NCBI GenBank assembly: GCA_963931865.1
Contig: OZ007511.1
Coordinates: 10,385,033 to 10,449,032, forward strand
Length of the DNA stretch: 64,000 bases
From: Axinella damicornis
Lineage: Eukaryota > Porifera > Demospongiae > Axinellida > Axinellidae
Direction: 5' to 3'
The notes beneath the pieces were generated by a model. It had not been told where the DNA came from and searched no databases. It saw only the letters and a list, made by a program, of their open reading frames with translations. The translations under genes were made by a program, and so were the position numbers. This document shows, one piece after another, positions 1-21,100 of this stretch (within the stretch, counting starts at the first letter, position 1; each line of letters starts with the position of its first letter).

Positions 1-548
1 GCTTCCAGTAGGCAGACTAACGATCACGTCATTGCCCTTGAAGTTGAGCCATTTCAGAGATCAGAGATGGCTGTCTCGATTTGCTGGGTAGTCTAGTCCG
101 CACGCCTAAGTTGCTCGCGCACACTAAACGATAGCTTTCTTGATTGAAGTGGAATACTGACAGAGATTAAAATACTTTTGGCCGAGTCATGTGACAGCTA
201 CAATTTCATTGGATCTGCCTACATTCCTGCCGGAATATGACCCAGAGAGACCAGACCCTTTTTCCCCTCCACGCTTCCGGCCACACCCCCAAACAGGAAA
301 AGGCGTCTGGCCTGTGAGACTAGCGAAGGAGTGCTTTGACTGGGCAAGGCTACAAGGCCACTGCAGCAATGATTGTTGGACCCTCTGTGGGTTCACGTAC
401 CAGAGATGCTAATTCTAACTGCAGCTGTACCGAGTTTTCAGCGCAGAAGTCACCATTGTTGGGAATGCTTGTAAAATCTGGCAAGGCGGTTTTGATGTGG
501 TTCATGCACAGACAATTTACTGCAGTCATACCCTGGGATGTCACTTAC
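1..548. other. Non-coding sequence left of the isolated ARM exon
   Basis: I find no gene I can support here. A 73-codon plus-strand frame from 191 has no splice context or recognisable motif. Positions 430-548, read on the minus strand, are the intron following the isolated armadillo exon. They retain similarity to the intron after exon 9 of the intact gene, including a shared ATTGTCTGTGCATGA stretch and a following ACCACATCA. Confidence 0.5.
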
Positions 549-677
549 CCTCTGTGTTGAGCAGGACAAGTGCCCGGAAGGCGACAGCCAGAATGCCCTG
601 GTGGGAGGGGAAGGAGGAGCTGGAACTGATGAGCACTGGCACACACTCACTCTCCGCCATCTTGGAATGGAGATTTT
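549..677 (-). pseudogene. Isolated armadillo-repeat exon, inverted copy of ARM gene exon 9
   Basis: A 129-nt open segment on the minus strand is flanked by a plausible acceptor (CTCATAG) and donor (GTAAGT). It encodes an armadillo repeat nearly identical to exon 9 of the rightward ARM gene (14948-15076). Only a few residues near the start differ, such as E-N-L-H-S-K against E-S-L-H-S-E. Length and phase (1 in, 1 out) are the same. The downstream intron also shares sequence. I find no partner exons to its right before the 6-7 kb gene. It may be an exon of a second paralogue whose 3' end lies left of the window, or a fragment moved by an inverted duplication. It is called a pseudogene because no complete gene can be assembled here. 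The open frame is intact. Confidence 0.7.
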
Positions 678-779
678 CTATGAGGGGAGGACAGAGAAAG
701 GGAAGAGAGGACAGAGAATGGGAGGGGCAGACAGAAAAAGGGATTGAGGGTTGGACAGAGAAAGGGGGGAGGATGAAAG

Positions 780-2755
780 GGAGAGGACAGAGAAAGGGGG
801 AGGGGAGAGGCAGTGAAGGGAGTAAGGCAGTGGTGGGAGGGAGGCAGTGAGGGGAGTAAGGCAGTGGTGGGAGGGAGGCAGTGAGGGGAGGGAGGTGGCG
901 AGTGTGAGGTGAGAGGGCGTGAGGGGAGGGAGGCATTGAGGAGAGGGAGTCGGTGAGGAGAGGGAGGCTGTGAGTGGAGGGAGGCAGTGAGGGAGGGAGG
1001 CAGTGAGGGGAGAGAGGCAGTGAGGGGAGGGAGGCAGTGAGGGGAGGGAGGCAGTGAGGAGAGGGAGTCAGTGAGGAGAGGGAGGCTGTGAGTGGAGGGA
1101 GGTGGAAAGGGGAGGAGGGGAGGGAGGAGAAAGAGGGGAGGAGGCCATGAAGGGAGGGAGAAGGAAGGCAGTGAGGAGGAGGCAGTGAGTTGAGAGAGGC
1201 CATGAGGGGAGGGAGGCAGTGAGGGGACGGACGCAGCGAGGGGAGGGAGGTGGTGAGGCTGGGGAGGGAGGACATGAGGAGAGGGTGGCAGAGTAAGGAG
1301 GTAGGCGGTGAGGAGGGGTAGGCAGTGAGGAGAGGGGTTGAGGCCGTGAAGGGAGGGAGGCAGTGAGGAGAGGGAGGCAGTGTAAGGAGGTAGGCAGTGA
1401 GGAGAGGGAGACCGTGAAGGCAGCTAAGGTGGTGAGGTGAGAGAGGACGTGAGGGGAGGGAGGGAGGCAGTGAGGAGAAGGAGGTGGTGAGGTGAGGGAG
1501 GCCATGAGGGGAGGGGGGCAGTGAAGAAAGGGAGGTAGTGTAAGGAGGTAGGCAGTGAGGAGAGGGAGGCATGCATTGAGGGGAGGGAAGCAGTGAGGGG
1601 AGGGAGGCGGTGAGGGGGAGGGAGGCAATGAGGTGAGGGAGGCAGTGAAGAGAGGGAGGCAGTGAAGGCAGCGAAGGGGAGGGAGGTGGTGAGGCGAGAG
1701 AGGACGTGAGGGGAGGGAGGGAGGAAGGCGGTGAGGTGAGAGGAGGGAGGGAGGCAGTGAGGGGAGGGAGGCGGTGAGGGGAGGGAGGCAGTAAGGTAAA
1801 GGAGGCAGTGGGGAGTGGGAGAAAGCGGTGAGGTGTGGGAGGCAGTGAGGCAGTGAGGGGAGGGAGGCAGTAAGGTAAAGGAGGCAGTGGGGAGTGGGAG
1901 AAAGCGGTGAGGTGTGGGAGGCAGTGAGGCAGTGAGGGGAGGGAGGCATATTCTCGGTTTCAGACCGAAATCAACCCCAGCGTGGATTGCTTTCAGTATT
2001 ACGTGCAGGAAGCAATATACGCACTGGATGAAAGGTCTGGGAACGAGACTAAGGGAGACAGTGGCGGGAGGGAGGGGAGGGAGACAGTGGCGGGAGGGAG
2101 GCAGTGAGGGGGGAGGGAGGCAGTGAGGGGAGGGAAGCAGGGAGTGGAGGGAGACAGTGAGGGGATGGAGGCAGTGAGGGGACGGAGGCAGTGAGGGGGG
2201 AGGGAGGCAGTGAGGGGGGAGGGAGGGAGTGAGGGAGGGAGGCAGTGAGGGGGGAGGGAGGCAGTGAGGGGGGAGGGAGGGAGTGAGGGAAGGGGGGAGG
2301 GAGGGAGTGAGGGGAGGGAGGCAGTGAGGGGGAGAGAGGCAGTGAGGGGGGAGGGAGGCAGTGAGGGGAGGGAGGCAGTGAGGGGAGGGAGGCAGTGAGG
2401 GGATGGAGGCAGTGAGGAGGGAGGGAGGCAGTGAGGGGGGAGGGAGGGAGTGAGGGAGGGAGGCAGTGAGGGGGGAGGGAGGCAGTGAGGGGGGAGGGAG
2501 GGAGTGAGGGAAGGGGGGAGGGAGGGAGTGAGGGGAGGGAGGCAGTGAGGGGGAGGGAGGCAGTGAGGGGGAGGGAGGCAGTGAGGGGGGAGGGAGGCAG
2601 TGAGGGGAGGGAGGCAGTGAGGGAAGGGAGGCAGTGAGGGGGGAGGGAGGCAGTGAGGGGGAGGGAGGCAGTGAGGGGGAGGGAGGCAGTGAGGGGGAAG
2701 GGAGGCAGTGAGGGGAGGGAGGCAGTGAGGTGAGGGAGGTAGCGAGGGACAAAAC
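780..2755. repeat. Purine-rich minisatellite array (GGGAGGCAGTGAGG-like units)
   Basis: About 1.9 kb of degenerate tandem units of roughly 16-18 nt, typified by GGAGGCAGTGAGGGGAG. Almost all purine on the plus strand, so long spurious frames open on both strands (Pro/Ser/Leu/His-rich on minus). Interrupted at about 1950-2050 by a short TAGTCTCGTTCCCAG-family fragment. It lies just upstream of the isolated ARM exon, in the position of its preceding intron. The intact ARM gene also has pyrimidine-rich arrays in the matching introns. Confidence 0.9.
1948..2052. mobile_element. Short inverted-repeat element fragment inside the minisatellite
   Basis: A unique insert in the purine array ends in GGTCTGGGAACGAGACTA. 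It shares an interior (GGAAGCAATA followed by a GCTGGAT-like stretch) with the element at 3672-3754 read on the other strand, so both belong to one small-element family. Confidence 0.6.
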
Positions 2756-3014
2756 GTATATATAAGGAGTGATGTTTCCACATCCATGCACAAACACACA
2801 CACTCATACACACTTGCATGTGTCCTGCAAAGTTATACTGAGGGCTGCATGAACAATTGCGAAATGTACCTTGTACTCAGCTCACACATCCTGGCCCAGC
2901 ACTCATCTGTATCAGAAGAGGAGGTACAATAAGCCACACTGACGTAGGTACGTAACTATGACACCTTGCTGAGTGTATGACATGCATACATCATGTACAC
3001 ATTATGCTCATATA

Positions 3015-3015
<1 letters not shown>

Positions 3016-3070
<55 letters not shown>
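3016..3070. repeat. (CA)n microsatellite
   Basis: Uninterrupted CA dinucleotides of about 55 nt, with a second shorter CA-rich stretch near 3115-3147. Confidence 0.95.
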
Positions 3071-3075
<5 letters not shown>

Positions 3076-3671
3076 CACCCAAGCCCACACACCCAGACAC
3101 AAAGCAGAACTCACACTCACACACACACATACACACACACACACACTACTGATCGTCTGCCTCGCAAACGCTCTGACATCAGCCTAAGGATGGACAGACA
3201 TTCACTGCGCTATGATTCAGATTCTATGGGAGTGATCCGCCCCATTAAATTCAACAAAGTAGCATGCCTCTACGGTTCTAACCATTTCCTCCTGCTCTTT
3301 CGTCTCCTTCTCCAGCTTCTCCGCCCGGTAGCTCACCGCAAGGACAGCCTACAGAGGGAGGCACAATACACACTGTTAACCATTAGTTGTAGCATATCCT
3401 GCATGTAAGAAATGTATGTCTCATCTAACAAGTGTCGGTCTTGTGTTTTGGGAGTATAACGTTCAGCATTCTTTACCCCTGGGTGGCCTTGTCCCCGGCT
3501 GTAGGAGAAACAGCCTGTAGTTCAAACAGTATACAGATGAAACGTCACGGCACGATTGTACAATCTCATTCAAGCAGTGACCATTAGTGCACACAATAGC
3601 GTCTGAGAACGGGTCTTTCCTGCTCGTGGAAGCAAGCATGTTCTACAACGGAAGTCAAGTGGACATAGTCT

Positions 3672-3754
3672 CGTTCCCAGACTGTTTATCCAGCACATGT
3701 ATTGCTTCCCGCAGGCGATACTAAAAGTGATCCGTGCTGGTGTTGGTTGGGAGA
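3672..3754. mobile_element. Short TAGTCTCGTTCCCAG-family MITE
   Basis: The left end AGTCTCGTTCCCAGACTG is matched in inverse by a GGGAGACTA right end. Flanking 9-mers AGTGGACAT and AGTGGGCAT agree at 8 of 9 positions, consistent with a 9-bp target duplication. The interior matches the insert at 1948-2052. Confidence 0.6.
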
Positions 3755-4246
3755 CTAAGTGGGCATTGTTCAAACAAATAAACCATTGTGCAGAATGCTG
3801 ATCGAGCGATCGAGTAACTGGCTAATTCAGTGGAGACTGCAAGCAGTGCAACTTTTCAACACAGGACACAATAATAAGCTTTTACAAGTGTCATGTAATG
3901 ACGATCTGATACTTGATTGGAATGCCAACCTTCTGGCAGGGAATAGTTTGAACTTGCCAGGCCGTTTCTTCAACAGCCAGGGAGTACACATGCTCAACAT
4001 ACAGCTATATATTGAATAATGGAGCCTCATCCATCCATGCACTCTTCACTACCTACGCCACTAGTTCTCCCCTCTCCTCCACACACCACTCACTCTCTGT
4101 TTACTTCTTCATCCAAGGAGGCCATCTCCACAGCATCTGCCAACTCACTCATCTCTTCCCTAGTCCTCTTTCTACAGAGAAATGAGAATGCTGACTAGAT
4201 TCATAACTAGCTAGCATGACCATTTTGACTATCTCTGCAGGAATGA

Positions 4247-4274
4247 CCCCCCCCCCCCCCCCCCCCCCCCCCCC
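4247..4274. repeat. Poly-C tract (28 nt)
   Basis: An uninterrupted C homopolymer, one of about ten long G/C homopolymers in the window. Confidence 0.95.
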
Positions 4275-4550
4275 AGCATACAGAACAATACCTTCCCCCG
4301 CCTTCTTTGTTTACTTTCCATCCCTCTCCTTCTCCCCATTCTCTCTACTCTGTCACTTACCTTCGAACAGATGGACTACTAACAGAAAAGCCCAACCGTC
4401 ACAGCAACAACCCCGGCCGCACGTTCCCAAACGCCAAGCTTTGTCAAACTTCCCAAGTGGCATGGTGTCTGGGCACCATCCTACTTGCATTCCGACAGCC
4501 TTGTTTCCAGGCTCCTCCCCAGCTTGGGAGGAGCCTAGCTAATTAGTCCG

Positions 4551-4815
4551 AGTATCAACAGAGGGAGCGCCAGTGGCAGAGAGGCAACTACAAGAGCATC
4601 AACAGAGGGAGCGCCATTGTCAGAGAGGCAACTACAAGAGCATCAACAGAGGGAGCGCCAGTGGCAGAGAGGCAACTACAAGAGCATCAACAGAGGGAAC
4701 GCCAGTGGCAGAGAGGCAACTACAAGAGCATCAACAGAGGGAGCGCCAGTGGCAGAGAGGCAACTACAAGAGCATCAACAGAGGGAGCGCCAATGGCAGA
4801 GAGGGCTTACCGGAG
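4551..4815. repeat. 44-bp tandem repeat, about six copies
   Basis: Units contain GGCAACTACAAGAGCATC and AACAGAGGGAGCGCCAGTGG, with a few substitutions between copies. Because 44 is not a multiple of 3, successive copies rotate through all three frames. All three plus frames stay open here, giving related but spurious ORFs. Confidence 0.93.
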
Positions 4816-5127
4816 GAGGCCAACGGCATCAGTAACCAAAGAAAAACGACAGAGACAGAAACACGCTCATCACTGTCCACAGGTTACGCGTGCACTGGGC
4901 GTTTCCCGCCAAAAACATGACCCGCCACGGATGTCAACCAATCAGATCATAGCGTTTCCGGCGCGTGCACGGTTGCCTGCACGCGCTTCGGCAAGGCTGC
5001 AAGGGGTATATAAAGCGAGTCCAGTTGTGTCCAAGCCATTCGGGTTAGGTTTAGCTCGGGTGAGGTTAATGTGAGGTGAGCCCTCACCCTAACCTTACCC
5101 TGGCTCAATACCTTTCACCGCCAGGTA

Positions 5128-5315
5128 TAGATAGTGGGGCAGGGGTGGGAGCATGGGGGGTGGGAGCATGGGGGGTGGGGCTGAGGTGGGAGCATAGGGG
5201 GTGGGGCTGGGGTGGGAGCATGGGGGTGGGGCTGGGGTGGGAGCATGGGGGTGGGGCTGGGGTGGGAGCATGGGGGTAGGACGGGTGGGGGTGGGGCTGG
5301 GGGGGATTGTGGGTG
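5128..5315. repeat. G-rich minisatellite, ~25-bp units
   Basis: Repeats of GGGAGCATGGGGGTGGGGCT with small length changes. Runs of four or more G on the plus strand could form G-quadruplexes. The Pro-rich minus-strand frame is a by-product. Confidence 0.88.
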
Positions 5316-5401
5316 GGGGTGTGGTGTTGTTTGATTTGCACACGCATACTTTCAATCCTAAACTTAATGTGTTCAGGAAGAGCCGATATTGATTGTTTGC
5401 A

Positions 5402-5572
5402 TGAGGGGGCTTCACTATATAGAATTTGCAGACATCCATGATCAATTTAATTGCTGCATGCATATGCCAGGAGCTTATGAGCGCCGCTTCGCGGCGCTCA
5501 TAAGCTCCTGGCATATGCATGCAGCAAATTGATCATGGATGTCTGCAAATTCTATATAGTGAAGCCCCCTCA
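5402..5572. repeat. Near-perfect ~85-bp inverted repeat (hairpin)
   Basis: The two arms meet at GCGCCGC-TTC-GCGGCGC around 5489 and pair out to TGAGGGGG / CCCCCTCA. The only asymmetry I see is four extra bases (AATT) in the left arm. The spacer is only 3 nt. No protein is encoded. It could be a foldback transposon or a recent palindromic duplication. I do not see a clear target duplication. Confidence 0.88.
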
Positions 5573-6004
5573 CCTGATATGCACATGTCAAATCATAGAA
5601 TATGATTGGTGCAAAATATTGCAATATTAATTGTGATGAGATTTATTGATTTGTAAATTCCCAGTGCATGAGATTAACACATTAAGCAACTACTACAGGG
5701 CTTAATATTATTTTATAAATCCATGCACTGCATTCTATGAAAAGCAGACTAGTCTGGTGGCTTGTAGCATTCAGATGCACGATTTTCCACATACCCTATT
5801 GACCACAATGGGTACCATGGTACGCTACCAAATGTACACTCATACATATGCACACTAGCTCCCACACATAGCGGCTTCCTTTGTGATTGCAGTTTCTGAT
5901 TCCAATGCACTTGTACAAACAAAATCTCTTCTGGAGCTACATAATTATGATGAATATTTGATACGATTTGGCTGATTAGAAATTAACTATCTCCTCCTAA
6001 AATG

Positions 6005-7287
6005 TCATCCAGGTACGTGTTCTGGTTGGACCTCAAAACTATCTTCACTGGTACATGTAGGCAGGTATATAAATATTTCAACCAAGTCACTGTCATCTTT
6101 CCACTTGATCCGCTTTGTGTTAACTGTTTTCTTTGGGGGGTTGAGTAGCCCCTGTCGCCTTAGAAACCGCTCTTCTCTAGCCTGCGCTGCCTCGCGTACT
6201 CTCATCTCCTCCAGCTGCCTTTGTCTTGCAAGCTGTCTTGCCATCTTCTGTTGCGGGGTGGAGGGCATTGGGTATTCCATATCTATGTTCCCATACTCAA
6301 GTGTTTCAAAGCTTGTATCAACATTGGGATTAGGCAATGGGGAGTCCAGGGCAGATGCACTAGTAGACAGTTGAGAGGTACTAGATCTACTGTTTGGACC
6401 CGCTCCAGTCTGAGATGAGATCGCAATGTCACTTGGTGGCTTGAGAATTGCAATGTCTGTCTCTTCAGTCGGTGTTAGCAAACTACTAGCGCTGATACTA
6501 GAGCTTTTTTTAACCGTTACACAGCCTTGTACTTTGCAGGCGTTCTCACCACAGTGTGCACTGCTTGCAGTGGGGTGAGAAGGCTTGGGTATATGTCTAT
6601 CAGTTGTGCTCAGTGGTGAGCTGGGGTCTTCCTGCAGAGAAGTTTCCTCAAAGGTCGTACTAGAATCACAGTGATGGCTCTTCTCGTCCCCTCTCAGTGT
6701 CATACCCCTTGCCTTACGTTTCCTACTAGTGCTGCCTCTGCCTCGACCTTTAGGAAGCCTTTTTCTCTTCGTCCTAGTACAGGGTACTGATGTTTCTCTT
6801 CCAGTAGTAGCTGAGCCATCAGTAACCACTGCAGAACGCATAACATCCATCTGCCTCTGTGGTTCTCCCAGTCTTGCACACACAGCTGCTTCAGAAATCG
6901 TTATGGACACATTTGGAGCCTGAGGGCCTACTGCTACTGTACCCTTTTGTACATCTGCTTGTAGAATCCCTACTGGTAGCTTCCTCGTGTCTTCAGTGAG
7001 GAGATTGTAACAGAGCTCCTAGTTTTACTACCACGAGGGTTTTGATCTCTCTTGGGGGTTGGTGATTTTGGTTTTCTGGCTCTCCTCACACCCTTCAGTC
7101 TGTTGGGACTTACTTTCTTTACCAGTGGAACCAGTGTGCCAAGATGAGGTGTTCTTGTCTGGTGTCTCCGTTTGCAAAGTGTTCCCTTCAAGTCGACTGC
7201 CACTGGAGATACAGGGTGCCTGGCCATCAGTGCCCTCTGTACATATGACATCGAAAAAAACAGAACAGCGGAGTAGATAGCATTCAT
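6005..7287 (-). CDS. Basic nuclear-type protein with a possible PP1-docking motif, two exons
   Basis: I do not recognise this gene. Exon 1 (7287-7114) opens with ATG. A consensus donor GTAAGT at 7113 and an acceptor ending AAACTAG at 7019 join it in phase to exon 2 (7018-6005), giving about 395 residues. The 95-nt intron resolves an apparent shift between two overlapping frames, but its pyrimidine tract is poor. Exon 2 has a dense basic stretch (KRKRLPKGRGRG, then SRKRKARG), which looks like a nuclear localisation signal. A Ser/Thr-rich middle follows, then an Arg/Glu/Gln-rich probable helix ('ARQLARQRQLEEMR'). Near the C terminus is KRIKW, which fits the RVxF-type consensus for protein phosphatase 1 docking, followed by an acidic/hydrophobic segment (DDSDLVEIF). 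A nuclear PP1 regulator is an inference only. The gene is divergent from the ARM gene, with about 440 bp between their start codons. Confidence 0.6.
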
Positions 7288-7559
7288 GATGATGTCGTCA
7301 TTTAGATGATTCTGGGAACAAACTAGCTAGCTAGCTAGACATAAAATTTATTTTTCCAAAAGTCGTCATAATTAATTTTGGTATGCTTGATACTTCAATC
7401 TGACAGAACGCTCTTCACACCACACAAATACTGAAACAGAAAAACACATGCACTCTACTACTTACCTTCTTCACTCAATACTCCAAGCATAGATCAGCTG
7501 ATAGATACTAGATCCAAGGAACTTCTGTTTGCTGAATCAGCATAAATTTGACTTTCAAA

Positions 7560-7640
7560 CAAGTCACATGATCGATGTATGAATGACGTCATGACGTGTA
7601 ATCAATCAGCTGATTACGTCAGCCGTCAGCGCTCGATGTC
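7560..7640. promoter_or_regulatory. CRE-like cluster in a bidirectional promoter
   Basis: The spacer between two divergent genes contains a full palindromic TGACGTCA (7584-7591), an adjoining TGACGTG, and ATTACGTCAG about 20 bp on. These match CREB/ATF-type sites. Lying between start codons 440 bp apart suggests shared control. No TATA box is obvious. Confidence 0.45.
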
Positions 7641-7727
7641 GAGCTGGAGAGGGGGCGGGGTACGCTATTGGCTTTCGGCAACAACACATACTTAAGCACC
7701 ATAACGAATCGAGAGAGAAATAGGAGA

Positions 7728-17683
<9,956 letters not shown>

Positions 17684-17879
17684 GCTGTTGCTAGGAACCT
17701 ATAGCGTCACATAGCAACCAATCACTTACGACTCGAATTGAAATTGAAAAAATCATATAACAAGAGTAGATGATATATTTTGATCTTTTAGACCATCACA
17801 GATTATTTTTTGCACGCCCTGTGTTCATGTTATACCATATCAATTTTTATTGCACCATAATCTTCCTACGGTGGAGCTC

Positions 17880-18125
17880 ACTGCCTCATTCCCAGGCCGA
17901 GTTTCATTCCAAGCCAACAACCTCATTCCCTGGTCAACAACCTCATTCCCAGGCCGACAGTCTCATTTCCAGGCCAACAACTTCATTCCTAAACTGACAG
18001 TCTCATTCCCAGGTGGACAGTCTCATTCCCAGGTGGACAGTCTCATTCCCAGGTGGACAGTCTCATTCCCAGGTGGACAGTCTCATTCCCAGACCGAAAA
18101 TCTCATTCCCAGACCGACAGTCTTG
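17880..18125. repeat. 20-bp minisatellite (AGTCTCATTCCCAGGTGGAC)
   Basis: About a dozen copies. The inner ones at 17995-18080 are perfect and the outer ones degenerate. The unit again contains the CTCATTCCCAGG core of the short-transposon family. Confidence 0.9.
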
Positions 18126-21100
18126 ATGCATACTGACTCCTCTTTCCAGTTTCTTACCACGTTTTCTTCGCATGGGTACAACAGCGTATAGAAATACAGA
18201 CTGGACAGTTGCATACCTATGTGATGATGTCAGTGTCCATAGTAAGGTCACAAATTCTTTTAATTTTGGGAAATTTCATGCGACACTCGGCGTCTTAAGC
18301 TCATCAGTAGGATGTTGGCCTAGAGTGATCAACCTTGCACCGGGGTGGAATCCGGAGAAAGAGCTCTAGAGTCTATCCGTAAAACTCTGAAGAGAATTGT
18401 GAGACTAGCTGAACAGGATAATATTTGTCAAGGCACTAGACAGCCTTACAGCTCAGGTATAGAATAGTCCTGACTTACTTTATATACTGATTGCCAATGC
18501 AAGACAAGGCATACCAACCGCAAGCAATTTCATTGGCTTGTTATAAAATTGTTGTCATGGGAATGGACTGGTTATTAAATTGTTGTTATGGGGATTATTG
18601 GACTAGTTATTAAATTGTTGTTATGGGAATAGGATTATTGGACTTGTTATTAAATTGTTGTTATGGGAATGGGCTTAAAATTGTTATTAAATCTATAGTT
18701 TGCCTCTTCTGAATGCAAGTTGTCATTAGGTGGTCCTTGCTGGTGGAAAACATGCAAGGGAAGGTTTGTTTCTGTTGCTATGGCAGCAACACTTCCTGTG
18801 CATGCATGCATGCAGGCTGGGTTCAAAGTGAATTGGATATGCAGGCTTGTGAATGGAAAAATCAGCTGTGATTGTGCTAGTAGACTGAATGTCTAAGTGG
18901 AATTTGCTTTCTATTTTGTACACCATTCCATCACAAAGAGTATATAGGTTAATTGACTTTGTATACCAACAAATAGCTGCATCAGGGTGGCTGGGTTTCA
19001 TCTTTGGAACTGTCTGGTGGAATTAGCTTTCAAAATCTTGGTACACATGTAATTCGGTCACAAATAACGATCGATTTAATTTGTAGACCTACAAGTAATA
19101 GCTGCATCTGATTTGGATCAGACTTCAACTGGTTGCACCCATCTTAATTAATACCATAGCAGGGATCTACTCTATACAAAACAATAAACTAACACAAGCT
19201 ATCTCACAACACTAGCTATAGGCAACAAAACACACTTCGCAACAAAACACACTTTGCTTTAATCCATGCAATGTGAATAAGTAAAATTTCACTGCCTTTT
19301 AATTGTTGCATTACAGGCAAGCTGCAGCAGACTGGCTATGACCATATATGGGCTTGCTCACCCCCATATACATGTAGCTGTGGCCAAGCAGACACTGATG
19401 TGTTGTACAAAACCCTGCAAATACTAGTAACTTGGGAGGCACTGAGCGCTAACCTTCCATATAAGGAAGGCACTGAGCGCTAACCTTCCATATAAGGAAG
19501 GCACTGAGCTTATAGATGATGCAAGGATTCTGCATGCAGGAAACTGATCATGAAGCAAAGTTTCCTCCATACCGATATCGATGTCATCATGTGCTCTTGA
19601 ATGGGTACAGCATTTTCATGCACCTTTGGGAAACCTTGGAAGTGCCAATTGTGTCTGTGGATACTATCATCTAGCCTCGATCAGTCCCAGGCTCTCTCCT
19701 CTAAAAACGGGGGAGAAGAGAGCCTGGTAACATTCGCGTGAAAAGCTGTCGACTTCCGGCGCGTCATCAACCATGTGATAAACGAAGGACACTCCTACCA
19801 AGAGCTAGTGTATAATAATAAGAGAGTATCGAACTCGCTATAGGCTTGTATGCGGAGGCCCTCCATATTTCCCGGAACGGAACGGACCAAGGGTCAAAGT
19901 ACAGCTAGGACTGTCGCCAAGCTGTCGTGAGGAACGTTTTTTTTTGGACACACTTTCGACTTACATGTAGGATAGAGTGGATGAGTGTTTATGTAAGTTG
20001 TAACAGAGACTGAAGGAGCTGGTATTTGCCGCTGAAAGACCCCATGAACTCAGCCTCATGAGCCTGCATGCCGGACCCCTTGACTTGAAACTGGCACCCC
20101 TGATTATTACTTTGCAATGTTAGTCATTCAAACTGTCAATGGCAGGTTTGTATTTTGATTTACTTGGTTGAACTTGAGCCCATCATGTGCACATGAGCAT
20201 GGTAACACCGTACAAAATAGTTCTGCAACCAGTCCATCTTCGTTTTTCAGCCACCCACACTGGCCATAACTTTGCTTGCTGCTTTACATTCGGTAGGTTT
20301 CTGTTTCTGTTGGTGGCAGTCAACAAGTCATCTGTATAAAGGATGAAATTCATAACTAAATGAATCAGTAACTCAAATTAAGCTGTCCACAAGGGGGTTA
20401 CCCCATTTTAACCTGTGGTACTTCACTTGTGCAGTAATCATCCTGAGGTATGCATACTTGTGCATGTAGACTCGTGTGCATGCCAGTGACTGGTGTATGC
20501 ATATATACGTGGATGCATCATGTCATCTTGTAATGTCCATGTGAGTTGAGTTCTTGTGTAACTGTTCTCTGCGGACATCAGTTAGCATCCACTACCGGAG
20601 TACTCTGACCCCTAACTCTATACTCACCATAATCTCCCACCCACCCAGCCCCCCTCTAGCCTCGTTCCCAGGCTGGGAACAAGGCTAGCGCCAGCCCCCT
20701 TCCCACTGTAGATGCAATGCTTTGGCACCGACAAGATCTCCAAAGGGGCTGGGCAGAGTGGGATCACGTATGCACGCTGTCGAACATTTTTCCCCATGGG
20801 AGAAGACTGCTCTGCACTTTCAAAGTGGTCTTACACTGACTGTGAGTAAATTACTTACAGACAACTACGTGCCTGTACTCAAAAACAATGCAGGTTCAAT
20901 TCACTCTATACCTGATAGTTGAGTCCAGTAGAGAAGTCTGCATTTGCTGATTATTGTCAGTAGACTCAGTACTACAGCAAAATTCTTTCAGTGTGCTGCT
21001 ACCTTTGTCCAGGTATTCCATGTCTACGACTGTACTACATGCATGCCCAAGATCACAAACTTTGGTAGTCTCACGGGGCCAGACCTAACTGGTGGGAAGT

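Larger units (their letters stand above)
2756..6000. other. Intergenic sequence with simple repeats
   Basis: I find no gene. The stretch holds a (CA)n tract, a poly-C tract, a 44-bp tandem repeat, a G-rich minisatellite, a near-perfect hairpin and a short MITE, each listed separately. The apparent frames are His/Thr-rich or Pro-rich translations of these repeats. Confidence 0.6.

Noticed and set aside
191..412. 73-codon plus-strand frame with a Pro/Arg-rich start
   Set aside because: Short, no recognisable domain, no adjoining exons.
541..2819. Long minus-strand frames of 250-460 codons rich in Pro, Ser, Leu and His
   Set aside because: They are translations of the purine-rich minisatellite. 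Three frames are open at once, and only the 129-nt ARM exon within them resembles a protein.
2956..3408. His/Thr and Val/Cys repeat frames, also seen at 10.6-11.2 kb
   Set aside because: Direct products of CA/GT dinucleotide repeats on the two strands.
4573..5074. Three overlapping plus-strand frames with shared 'EHQQRERQWQRGNYKS' repeats
   Set aside because: Caused by a 44-bp tandem unit that rotates through all frames. No start context or splice evidence.
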